Assembly (NCBI RefSeq): GCF_014898815.1
Contig: NW_026515509.1
Span: 1,426,001 to 1,490,000, forward strand
Length of the DNA: 64,000 bases
Origin: Panonychus citri
Lineage: Eukaryota; Arthropoda; Arachnida; Trombidiformes; Tetranychidae
Direction: 5' to 3'
The notes beneath the pieces are model-generated. The model was not told where the DNA came from. It saw nothing but the letters and a program-made list of their open reading frames with translations, and searched no databases. Below, piece after piece: positions 1 to 11,600 of the stretch. The position numbers were made by a program, and so were the translations under genes. Every line of letters starts with the position of its first letter. The first letter of the stretch is position 1.

Positions 1-926
1 GCTCGATACGCTGATGATTGACGGCTTAGTTGGAGGGAGGGAAATGATATGTTCAGGGTGGGGAGGATAAAGGTACGATGTGAAGGTGTTCCTAATTCTT
101 GTTGAGATCGTTGATTGATACAATGGTCAAAATAGTCTAACCTATTGTCAAAACCAATCTCTTCATAATCACGACAGGCGGTAACATAAGGTTTACGGAG
201 AAGGTCAACTTGAATTAGCTTATATTTAAGTAAATAAAGTGAAGGTGATCGATTAAAGGTCAACCCAATCCAAGATGATTCATAACCATAGGGGAAAGTT
301 TCAGGTTCATGGACATAGATAAAGGTAAACTCCCAATCACGGACAATTGATTGATTAACAGTGATCACAATCATGGCTCCTTTAAGGTCACCTTCAGCAA
401 GAGTATAACGTTTAATGGTTAAAGGTGAACCATAGAAACAACTGATTGTATAACAGATTCTATTTGAGGTGAACAAAGAGTTAACTGAACATCTATTTGG
501 ACCATTCATTTTAGCAGGTACATCAATTGAAGGGAAAATTGTCTCCGGTTCATAAGTGACATTGTAAAATTGACCAATGGTCAAAGTAGATGAGATAAAT
601 GATCTCATCTTAACATAGCCAACAATTGATGAGAAACAATAACGTAAACCAGATTCCGTTTTAACATTATAATCTGAACAATCGTCCGGAATTAAATGAG
701 GATAATTATCCAGGTAAGCGGTATAATTGATCACATCAATATACTCTGAGCAAACAGTTAAATCGGGAACAATTAAGGAAGCAGGATAATTAAGGACAAC
801 CTTGGAAACGACACTGTGTTGAATAAATTTGGAAACAAAATGAGCCAATTGAATGGCACATCCAGTTAAACAACAGAGTAGAAAAATCCGTTGAAGTATA
901 AACACTTTACCAACATTAATCTTCAT
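1..926 (-). CDS. DEG/ENaC (pickpocket/ASIC-like) sodium channel subunit, 3' part off the window
   Basis: One open frame runs from the ATG at 926-924 off the left edge, giving about 308 residues with no intron. An in-frame TAA lies four codons upstream, so this start is the first available. A hydrophobic segment at about residues 9-30 would be the first membrane helix. It is followed by a YPASLIVPDLTVC stretch that resembles the post-TM1 FPAVTIC motif of DEG/ENaC channels. A cysteine-rich extracellular region follows, with several NxT/NxS sites. Near the window edge, LLRKPYVTACRDYE resembles the conserved P-Y-x-x-x-C-x-Y region of the family. The second membrane helix and pore would lie outside the window. 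The family forms trimeric sodium channels in the plasma membrane. The cytoplasmic N-terminus is very short and has no His-Gly gating motif. Family assignment is by motif only; the ligand and subtype are unknown. Confidence 0.62.
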   Translation of the reverse strand, partial: MKINVGKVFILQRIFLLCCLTGCAIQLAHFVSKFIQHSVVSKVVLNYPASLIVPDLTVCSEYIDVINYTAYLDNYPHLIPDDCSDYNVKTESGLRYCFSSIVGYVKMRSFISSTLTIGQFYNVTYEPETIFPSIDVPAKMNGPNRCSVNSLFTSNRICYTISCFYGSPLTIKRYTLAEGDLKGAMIVITVNQSIVRDWEFTFIYVHEPETFPYGYESSWIGLTFNRSPSLYLLKYKLIQVDLLRKPYVTACRDYEEIGFDNRLDYFDHCINQRSQQELGTPSHRTFILPTLNISFPSLQLSRQSSAYR

Positions 927-3497
927 GTTAAGAAGATTTTAATTAGTGAAGAAAAGAAGAGAAAAAAAATTAATTCCAACAATTGAATTGCGAATAAAAA
1001 TCAATTTAGAACAAAGAGAAAAACAATAACATTCAAATTCTCAACGGAAATGATGGTTAAGGTTAAAAAAAATATTCTTTTCTAAATAAAATGTTAGTCA
1101 TTTTCTTTTTTCTTCTGTTGATCAACTAAAGTTAATTTCTTTTTTTTATTTCGTCTCAATTAACGATTTTAAATTGTTCTCTTCTGTTTTCAATTCTCTA
1201 CAGTTAATCTACTAATTATTAATGTTTTTCTCTCTGTTAATTGTTTCGTTTCTCTTTTTTTCCAATTGCATTTCCACTTTAATTTGGTCGCCATTTTGTT
1301 GTTGATACTTTGGACTCTCTTTGATGTCATCAACTATTAATATCTAATTAAATTGATTGGAAATGTGGATTGATTTTTTTTTCAAATTTCAATCAAATTC
1401 TAATTTATTTAACTCGTTTAGTTGAGTGTTAATCTATTGAATGATTTTATCTGTCCAGTTATTTTTTTTTGTTCATCTCAATCAAAGGTAAGTAATTGTT
1501 TCCTATATTTTTTTGTTTCTCTCATAATTGTGTCTCTTTGTAAATGCAATTGTTACTTCCGTTGTGTCCATCTTGTGGTCACTTCCATAGAGAGACTGAA
1601 TCAAAACTGTGAGAAGATAATTCTATTAATCAATTAGAGTTGATTAATTCTTCATTCAATCTATTCTAATTGTTGACATTGACTCTCTTCTTTGACCGTT
1701 TGGTCAAAAAGTGGACTCTCAATCTATTGTTTACCTTTTGTTTCCTGATTTACCAATTACCGAATTCACCTTGAAGCAACACAATTACAGTAAATGATAT
1801 AATTAATTTATCTTTAATTGATCTCTCTCTCTCTCTCTCTCTCTATCTCCATAATAGGAATTCTCGTAAACAAAAGGCCTTACCAATCAAAGGAAAAGTA
1901 AAATATATAAAACCCATTCAAAATGGTGGATTTCTAATATTATCTCATTAAAGGAATCACGGTCAACTGTCAAATTAATTTACTATTGATTGACTGTTAA
2001 TCAACTCTCACCATCAAAGTCATCATGATTATCATATTAATAACATTTAATCATTTTACAGGTAAACCAGTTTTCATCTCATTCCATCAATAATATCCTT
2101 TTATTTACCAATAATTTAGTTCAACTAAATCACTAATACATTAAATTTAGATACAAAAGTAAACCCAATAGTGTAATATTTGGTTGTGTATTAATATTTT
2201 GTAATACATTTTTTTTTCTTATTATCATTTATAGTTATATAAATACATACACATATTTATATGATTAACTAAATTGTTAATTCTTCATTTTTTTCCCATT
2301 GCTACAGGTAATTAAAGGAGATGATGATGGAAAGTGAGAGAGACACATCAATTTAAAGCCTTGAGTAACATGGAAGCTGAATAATCAATAATCAAACACT
2401 AATCGCTATTTAGTATAATTATATTAGTGAATAATCATTACACAATTAATGAGTTAATATTAACCCAAGGACAGAATTGGATTGATTAGCTAAGGAAAAG
2501 TGAAAGTTTAAAGGCCTAAAGGGTAAAACAGGAAAAAAAAGGATATCAAGATGGATCAGAATGTGATCATCTCATCATCATCTCTTGGGTTGTTGTTGTT
2601 GTTTTTTTGTCATCGCAATCAATGAGAGGTTAACGTGTTAATTGTAATTATCATTTTCTTTTCCATCATCAACTGATTCATTTACAACAACAAACTCTAA
2701 ACCAGGAACCCTTAATAATAACAACAGAAAAAGGGTGAAAAATAATTTCGTTTTGTTACCTTAATTAAACCTCCAATTTAATTCATCAATTGGAGGTTTA
2801 AAAATAAGAAAAATTTACTAATCAGATTGTGCTTGAAGCTGCACTAATTGTTACCAATCAGTTATCATCATCATCATCACCACCTTGATGATTTTTGTCT
2901 TGGTTGATGAAATTAAATGATGAAACAATCCATAAAAAATAGGGAAATCAGATTATCAATGATTAGATTTGATTTTGATTGTCATATGATTGTGATGTAC
3001 AAATAATAATTTACTAATCACGAGATGAAACTACTGGATTATTGGATCATCTTAATTAGATGGAGATTCAAATTGTATTCACCTTGTTTTCCTTAAATCT
3101 GATTGTTTTCCCAACGATTACCTTTAATTGTATCAATTTATCCCAAAAAGAATCAGATTGTTATCAATGTTAATCAGTTGGGAAAAACACAATCATCAAA
3201 TCATCCAACTAAATTACTGGTTCTGATGAAGAGTCAAAAAAAAGGTTAACCTTAATTAACTGAATTAATTGTAAAAACTTTTTACTTTGATTTAACTATT
3301 TCATCATCTTCACCTGATAACCCAGAGCAATTTACCTGTTGATGATAATTTAATATACGGAAGAGCAAAAGTGATTAAGAAATCAATGAAGACCCACACT
3401 CATTTGATTAGATTAACAATTAACCTTTAAGGTAAAATTCAAACAATTTAACAAATTTTCCTTTCTAACAATTAATTAATCATTACCAAACTAACCA
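927..3497. other. non-coding stretch upstream of the channel gene
   Basis: I see no supported gene here. The DNA is AT-rich with short TTAATTG/CAATTAA-like words and ATC/ATG triplets. Small frames such as 1422-1637 use a non-ATG start and have no recognisable protein features. The part next to 926 probably holds the 5' UTR and promoter of the minus-strand channel gene. I could not place a TATA box or initiator with confidence. Confidence 0.6.
1822..1844. repeat. (TC)n microsatellite
   Basis: Perfect TC dinucleotide run of about 11 units in the non-coding stretch. Confidence 0.95.
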
Positions 3498-3598
3498 TTA
3501 ACCAATATATTACATAGATATACATTTCTATTGATTGGATAACAATTATCTAATCATTTACTTTATAAAATCAATTAATCGTTAAACTGTTTTTCTTT
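3498..3598 (+). repeat. 101-bp direct repeat, left copy flanking the Piwi fragment
   Basis: This 101-bp segment begins TTAACCAATATATTAC and ends GTTTTTCTTT. By base-by-base reading it is identical to 4629-4729. The sequence outside it on the left continues the host locus; the sequence to its right is the Piwi-derived insert. It acts as a long target-site-like duplication. Confidence 0.95.
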
Positions 3599-4648
3599 GT
3601 CTAAAAGTGAAGTCCACCTTCAGCTGAATTTCCACCTAAGCCGTTGTCTTCATCTAATGTTTCCCGTGCAGCCGAACCACCGCTTAAAACTAAACCTTCG
3701 GGTTTATTGACGAAAGTGGGGGAAGGTGGAATAGCGGTTCGTCTTTTTAGTAACCATTTTCGACTACAAACACCTCAAGATGTGATAATTTACGATTATC
3801 ATGTTCATTTCGAGCCGAATGTTGAATCATTACGATTTCGACGCTCACTAATATTCCAAAATCGTGAAATGTTCAATAGCAGTTACATATTCGATGGAAG
3901 TGAATCGATTAAATCTCTCCATGAGCTTACAGGACCCATCACAGTTTCGGCAGTTGATAAACATAATAATGAAAATATTCAGATTACAATTAAACCCACA
4001 GGACGAATTGCCTGGGGCCATCCGGAGATGATGCGTTTCTACAACACCCAAATGAAACGTAACCTGACTCACCTTTCAATGACTCGACTTGGGAGAAATT
4101 TTTTCGACAAAAATCAAGCCAAAAGGATTCCCGAACATTCTGTTGAAGTCTGGCCTGGAGTTCTAACTGCTATTAACGAACATGATGGAGGTATTCTTAT
4201 GGTGGTAAATTGTTTGAATAAAATAATTCGAAAGGAAACTGCTCTGGATATATTGAGAAGAATCTGGTCTCAGAATCGAGACAATTTTAAAGACTATGCT
4301 CGACGTGAGCTGGCAGGTTCGATTGTCATGTCAAAGTACAATTCGAAAACCTACCGAATCGATGATATCATTTTCGATAAAAATCCGGAATCATATTTGT
4401 TTGAGCGAAAAGGAGAATCTATTAATCTTGTTACTTATTACTTCACTCAATATGCGATTAAAATTCAAGACACTAAGCAACCGCTTCTCATGGTTAATCC
4501 AACGGATCGGCAACAACGCGGTGGGATAACCAAAGATCTTGTTCTGGTCCCGGAGTTGTGCCTTCTAACGGGAATGTCAGAGAATATGAGAAACGACTTC
4601 AACTTTCGCAAGGAATTGGATAAGCACGTTAACCAATATATTACATAG
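3599..4648 (+). pseudogene. Piwi/Argonaute fragment (N domain to PAZ), truncated at both ends
   Basis: A frame open from just after a TGA at 3608-3610 to a TAG at 4646-4648 encodes about 345 residues with no in-frame ATG near its start. The N-terminal part contains GEGGIAVRLFSNHFRL and a YDYHVHFEP stretch typical of the N domain of PIWI-clade Argonautes. The distal half matches PAZ, including SKYNSKTYRIDDI and the QPLLMVNP and VLVPELCLLTGM stretches. It stops in the linker just after PAZ, so the MID domain and the catalytic PIWI (RNase H-like) domain are missing. The final seven codons and the stop lie in the right-hand 101-bp repeat, so that end was created by the insertion. There is no internal stop, frameshift or intron, and the flanking repeats are identical, so the event looks recent. 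It may be a retrocopy or a copied genomic exon. I see no poly(A) tail. A functional slicer is excluded; a regulatory RNA or piRNA-source role is only speculation. Confidence 0.85.
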
Positions 4649-4729
4649 ATATACATTTCTATTGATTGGATAACAATTATCTAATCATTTACTTTATAAA
4701 ATCAATTAATCGTTAAACTGTTTTTCTTT
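4629..4729 (+). repeat. 101-bp direct repeat, right copy flanking the Piwi fragment
   Basis: Identical to 3498-3598. Outside this copy the host sequence continues with CATTCTTCAGG, whereas the left copy is followed by the insert. It supplies the stop codon of the Piwi frame. Confidence 0.95.
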
Positions 4730-5250
4730 CATTCTTCAGGTAAAATTCTTAAACTGAATCAACTCGAATGGCAATTTAATCATCACTATGAGTCATTGAT
4801 TTTGATCATCGTCTCGTTGCATCAAATATTCAAATGAGACATAATCTTGAAAGTGTAACCATGAAAACTGAAGTTAATGGATCATCAAGTTTACTTCATC
4901 TCTACAAGAACTTAATCCATATTAACCACTTTGCATCTTCATTCATCATCACCTTCTCATCTTCTCATCTTCTCTATCATGTTATCGTTATCTCAATCAC
5001 CCTCTTTTCTTTTATCATTTCGTTTCACTTTTATTTCGATTTTAATCTTTCCCATCTTAAAGAAAATTAATGTTACCATGTTGACGGTCGCGCGCTTCAA
5101 CGAGTTCGCGTTTATTTCGTCAATTTAAACTAGTTCCAAATCTTGTAACTCCCTCTCCTTTTATCTCTCTCATTATCATTATCATCATAATCTCCCACTC
5201 TCTCCCCTTCCTCTTCCTCTTCCTTCATCTTCTTTCGAACTTTTTTCTTA

Positions 5251-5308
<58 letters not shown>

Positions 5309-5669
5309 GTTACTGATACTAAAAAAAGTTTTTTTTTTATTTCACTTTCAAACTTCGTGAAGTCGCTAATCAACAATCAATTGACAATCGACAAGAAAAA
5401 GGATTTATTGTTTTTTCTCAACTTAATCATCACCAGAGGAGATAAATTTGTGCTAAATTGTTCAATGGATTAACTGGTCAACCAACTAACAGAAGCTGAA
5501 CTTTGATTGATTTGAATTAATTGCAACTTCTTCAAGGGAGATAATAGTAATTCATAGTTGATATAACTTCACATGTGCTAATCAGTGTTAATTGTTACAA
5601 AGTTTTGATAAAATGTCTCGTTATTCAACAAGACGATGATTATTATTACACTTGATAGTTTTATCAACA
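4730..5669. other. non-coding upstream region of the sphingomyelinase gene
   Basis: No supported coding sequence. It holds a long TC microsatellite at 5255-5306 and is presumed to carry the promoter and 5' UTR of the gene starting at 5670. The small frames at 4834-5070 and 4931-5128 are low-complexity, Ser/His/Phe-rich and unconvincing. Confidence 0.6.
5255..5306. repeat. (TC)n microsatellite, about 26 units
   Basis: Uninterrupted TC run of about 52 bp about 360 bp upstream of the sphingomyelinase start codon. Confidence 0.95.
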
Positions 5670-8600
5670 ATGAAAACTACTTTTACAATCAGTGGTAATA
5701 ATTGGTGTCTATTGATACTGTTTACATTAACCATTATCTGGTTAAATGAGTGTCAAGTCGTTAATTGTTCACAATCCGAATCAATATTTTCAATCAGCTC
5801 AATTTGGAGAAAATTTCGCAATTGGTCAACTTGGAATCTACACTTAACTCCTTTTACTCTTCCATGGCAATCATCCTCATCTTCATCATCATCTTCAACA
5901 AGTTATCGTGTTGATGGTTATCATCCATTATCATCATCAACTAATCAACAAGATTCAAAACAATTAGACACCAATGATAATGAAAACAATTTAATATTCG
6001 GATCATTTGGACCTCATCTCACACTTAAATTACGTGAATCAATTACAACATTAACTAATCAACATGGATTAAGCCGAGCTAATTTTGTTAAGGTAAGCAA
6101 TCAATTGTCAAAAATTAAACTAAATCAATTTTAATTTTTCAATGAAATGCTAATAACTCAATCATAATTAATCTTAAGCCTGAAAATAGTCAATCGTTAC
6201 TGTAACTTGATTGTCAAAAGTTGTTACATGATTATAATTAGCTGGTTACTTACTTTAATAGTAATTAAGCATTTTGAACAAACAACAAGAAGAAGAAAAA
6301 ATCCCGTTACAATTAAGCATCAATTCATGAAAGTCAGATTGATTATTAACTAATCGTAATATTAATAACAATCAACTTATCAGAAAGAAAGTTTAATTTA
6401 GTAAAAGTTTCACTCTCTCTTTTTTCCTCTTTGATTAACAATCTCAATTGATGATAAATCATTATCAATTAATTGTTGCTTAACTGTTTCCTATCCAACA
6501 GTTAGTTAATTGTACCGTAAAATGATATTAAGTTTGATTAATATCAAACCCTAATCCAGTACAGCACAAAATCAACAACAATTAACTTTAAAAATGAAAA
6601 TGTAATCACTTGAAACAAACTTTTTGTATATTTAACTACAATTATAATTATTACTATTAATAGCAATTTACTAATAATAATAATAATGATACATTAGTTG
6701 TAGATTTCATCATTTGAATTAAAACAATCAACAGGTAATTATTGAACTGTTCCATCTTAAAATTTAAAAATATTTCCAACTAAATAATAATTAACAAACC
6801 CTTTTCACTAATCTAACTTAAAATTTTAATTGTTTCAAAAATGAGATCTCAAATGAGTTTCTCAGATAATCTAAATGAGATCTCAAAACGAGTTCTCATA
6901 GTGAGATTTCAATTTGTTTCTCAAGTTAATCTTGGATTAACTCTATCTCTATTCTTTACTTTACTATCAATTAACCTCTGACCTCGAGGGTACTCTGAAC
7001 ACTCACTGTCCAGATGTCCTTTATCCTCTCTATCTTCCAACGGTCATTTTGACCTAAAAAGGACTCAAATTATTAACGAGTTCAGTTTGTGTTTTAAAAT
7101 ATAACCATCTCCATGTTGGAATCTTCCTTCCTTTTCAGTAGAGAAAGTTTTGTATTAAAATAAAGTTTTTTTCATTAAAATAAAAATTAACTCTACAAAT
7201 TTGGCGCATTCGACAGGATTGCGAAGATGTCCAACAAGTTTAAATTTTATTTTGTTAAAGCTGAAAATCAGCAAATCAAATTATCTAAGTACAAATTGTT
7301 CGCTGATAGTGATTGGACAATTGTCGATAATCAACATCGTGATAGTTCATCTCATCAGGTATTATTTTCGAAGCCCTCCGTAGCGTCCGCTCTCGAAAAT
7401 TTTACTCATCATCGAACTCTCACTGTTCAACTCAATGCAGATGAATCATCACCTTATCTCAACAATGACTTTGGCAGTGTTCTTAGTGATGAAAATGATC
7501 TAGAAGTGGAAAGTGTTCCTTCCACTCAATCATCAGGTGCATCGCAAGATTCACTAGTGCTTCAAGCCGTAGCTGAGATGATAAAAGCTCAACAAGAAAT
7601 GTTCAACAATACTCTAAAGTGTTTTCAAGAATCTCTTCGACCATTAGCAACTCAAAAAATTCATCGAATGGAAATATCCAAGTTTGATGGAAAAACCGAA
7701 GATGCTAAGACTTGGATGTGTACATATGAAAAAATGTGCGATCACAATAATTGGAGAGAAGATAAGGCCAAAGTGAATGGACTCAAATCTAATCTTGAAG
7801 GCAACGCGCTAAAATGGTTCAACAGTATGATTAGAGACAATATTAGTGAGGATTGGGAACTGTGGAAAAGCTCATTTCTGAGATCATTCGGTCATAATCG
7901 AGTGAGTTGTGCATCTTTAGCATTAAAATGGGAGTATCGAAGTGGTGACATTTTTGATTACTACTATGACAAACAGCGACTGATACAACTTGCATTTCCG
8001 GACATAGATGATTTCAACTTTGTGACCATGGTTCTACTTGGCTTACCAGATGAAATTCAAAATCAACTTTCTTCCCGTCAACTCTCAACCAAACAAGAAT
8101 TACGAGAAGCACTTGAAACAATCAAACCACCTCGATCGGGTAAGTCTCATCCTCCTAACGGCAAGGGTAGCAACAAACCTCCTAATAAAAATCAAAGTTC
8201 TAACCAAAATCAATCGAACAAACCATCAGATGGGTTTATTTCCTTGAATTCCCCTGAAAAAATAGAGATTTCTGAATTAGATTTAAATCTTACTCAAAAT
8301 GAGATCTCAAATGGAGATATCAAAATGAGCACTCAAAATGAGATCTCAAATGGAGATATCAAAATGAGCACTCAAAATGAGATCTCAAATGGAGATATCA
8401 AAATGAGCACTCAAAATGAGATCTCAAATGGAGATATCGAAATGAGCTCTCAAAATGAGATCTCGAATGGAGATCCCAAAGTGAGATCTCAAAATGAGGA
8501 ATCAAATTTTGCTAACACTTTTGATGAAAGTATCAATGTTTGTGATCCTAAAACATTCGTTTTAGTTAATGGTCAATCGTTTCAATGTGTATTAGATTCT

Positions 8601-11600
8601 GGTTCTGACAAAAGTTTTATTCGATCTGATGTAGTTTTTAAAAACAACTGGAAATATACTAAATATCAACAAGTAACAAGACAAATCAATGGTGATTTAT
8701 TCAACTCTGATAAAATTTGTGAAGCCAAAGTTAGTTTCAATGAGAGATCAGCAAAAATAAACTTGTTACTTCTTGATACTCTTCCTTTACCAATCATTTT
8801 AGGTTACTCAGATTTAAATGCTTTAGGCATCAAATTATGTCAAGATTCCAATAATTCATTTCTCACCTTACCATTAATCGAAAGTCATGATGATGTTCGA
8901 AGTAATTTTCCGAATTTATGTTTAGACGAATTGCCTGATTCAATTAATTTTGTTGATTTTAAACTAAAAGAATCGCATTCAATTGTACGTTGTAAACCAT
9001 ACTCAATGTCTGCTCATAAATTAGCTTATGCTAGAGAGAAGATTAAGAATTTAATTGAACGAAAAATTATCACCAATTCAACTTCGAGTTATGCATCACC
9101 AGTTACTTTTGTTCCAAAAGAAAATGGTGAATTAAGATTTTGCATTGATTATAGAGAAATTAATAAGCAAACAGATTTAGATCCATTTCCTTTTCCTTTA
9201 ATCGATAATATTATCTCCTTATTTGGAGGATGTCAATACTTTTCAAAAATAGATCTGAAAGAAGGATTTTGGCAATTACCTTTGTCAAAAGAGACAAGAA
9301 AATTCTCAGCATTTGTTACACCATTCGGTCATTATGAATGGAATCGTTTACCATTCGGATGGAAAAATAGCCCTTCCATCTTTCAGAGACACATGAATAA
9401 TATTCTATCTGATTTGCTAGAAACAGGAAAAGTGTGTGTTTACATAGATGATATTTGTGTAGGTTCGAAGACTAAACAAGAATGTCAACAACTTACTTAC
9501 CAAGTTCTGAGTAAACTTAATGCAGCTAACATGGTAATTAATCTCGATAAATCAGAATTCATGAGACCCTCAGTTAAGTTTCTCGGTCGAGTTATCGACG
9601 GAAATACAAAAACAACCAAAGTTGAATCAATTGAGAAAGTTAGAAAAATGTTACCACCTCACGATCTACACTCAATCAGACAATTTACAGGATTGACAGG
9701 TCATTTTCGTTCTTTTATCAAAGATTATGCTTCAATTGCCAGGCCTTTAGATAAATTGAAAAGAAAAAATGAGCCATTTGTTTGGACTGAGGACTGTCAA
9801 AAATCATTTGATCAGTTGAAAACATTAATAACTTCCAACCCAATTCTTAGTCTACCAGATTCTGAATTACCTTTTGAATTGTGTACCGATGCTAGTGGAC
9901 TTGGTTCAGGCTCTGTTCTTTATCAAAGAGACACGACAAAGCCTAAGAATCAACAATTAAGAGTTATTGGTTACCAATCATACACCTTTTCAAAACAAGA
10001 AATAAATTATTCAATCACAGAAAAAGAAGCACTTGCAGTCATAAAAGCAGTAAAATATTTTCGAACATTTTTAGAAGGTCGATCATTTGTTGTTCATACT
10101 GATCATGCAGCTCTAGCTTATCTCATGAATCTGAAAGAACCAAAAGGACGATTAGCTAGATGGCAATTGTTCTTAATGTCTTACGATTTAAAAATAGATC
10201 ATAGACCAGGTCGATTACATTCAGATGCTGATGCATTGTCGAGACTTTGCTTAGAACCATTTGCTTATGCATTACTTTCATCGAACTTTTCTTATTTAAA
10301 AACGAGTTCTCAAAACGAGATCTCAAATGGAGAGATCGAAATGAGCTCTCAAAATGAGATCTCAGAACGAGAAATCAAAATGAGCTCTCAAAATGAGATC
10401 TCAGAACGAGATCCCAAAGTGAAACCTCAAAATGAGTTCTCAAGGCAAATTGAATCTAAACCTTTAGAAAAGACTAAAATCAATGAAATTTTGAAAGCTT
10501 ATCATGATGATAGAGACTCAGGTGGTCACGGTGGATATTGGCGAACATATCATAAGATAAAAAGCCGCTTCCATTGGCCAGGTATGAAGAGAGATATCGT
10601 TGAATACATAAAAACTTGTCATCTTTGTCAGTTGAATAAACCAAAGCCTAAATTTGACCCACCTTTTCTACCCCATCATTCCAAAATACCCTTTGATACT
10701 GTTCATATTGATTTTGGTGAACTAGAAAAGAAATCTGATGTCAATAAAAAGACTAAATCATTCTTGCTGTTAGTCGATGAGGCTACTCGTATTGTCGCGG
10801 GAAAAGCCATGAAAGAATCTTCATTGGCTGTAATTAATTTTCTCGATTCATTCAGTAGAATTGACCAAATAAAAGTAATTGTTTCTGATAATGGCACCGC
10901 ATTCACGTCACGTGAAATGAAGAATTGGACTGTTACCAGAGGAATCAAGCTTCGCTACACCTCACCTTACCATCCAGCAGCTAATGGTTTAGTTGAAAGA
11001 AAAATGAGAGACATTAAAACATTCATTGGATTATATAGAGAATCTGGAATTGATTGGAAGGGTCTACTCTCTTCCGCTATTTCCTACTCTAATCGAAGTT
11101 ATCACTCAGTAATCGGATGTACACCCTGGTACAAGTTGTACGGTGAAGGTCCAATCTTACCAGCAGACGAGAAATTTGGATTGCAATTAAATCAAATAGC
11201 ATCAGAAAAACCAAAAGATGAAAATTCTATATTGAAAATACGAAAAATGAACGACAAAAGAACCAATGGTAAAATCGAAATCAAAATCGGAGATAAAATT
11301 TTGGTAAAATATTCATATCAAGGTAAAAAGCGAGTTCAAAAAGGACCATTTGAAGTTCAAGAAATTAAAAGTTTTGGTGGTAATCCAAAGACGATCACAT
11401 ATACCGACGATAATGGAAAGGAACAAATTGCTCACATCTCAAACATAACCCTTTATCATGAACGGAGTCATGACTTAATTAAGTAGGGGGAGATGAACTG
11501 TTCCTATCTTAAAATTTAAAATATTTCCAACTAAATAATAATTAACAAACCCTTTTCACTAATCTAACTTAAAATTTTAATTAGTTCTCAAAATGAGATC

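Noticed and set aside
4834..5128. Two overlapping small plus-strand frames
   Set aside because: Low-complexity Ser/His/Phe translations between the Piwi fragment and the sphingomyelinase gene; no protein signature.
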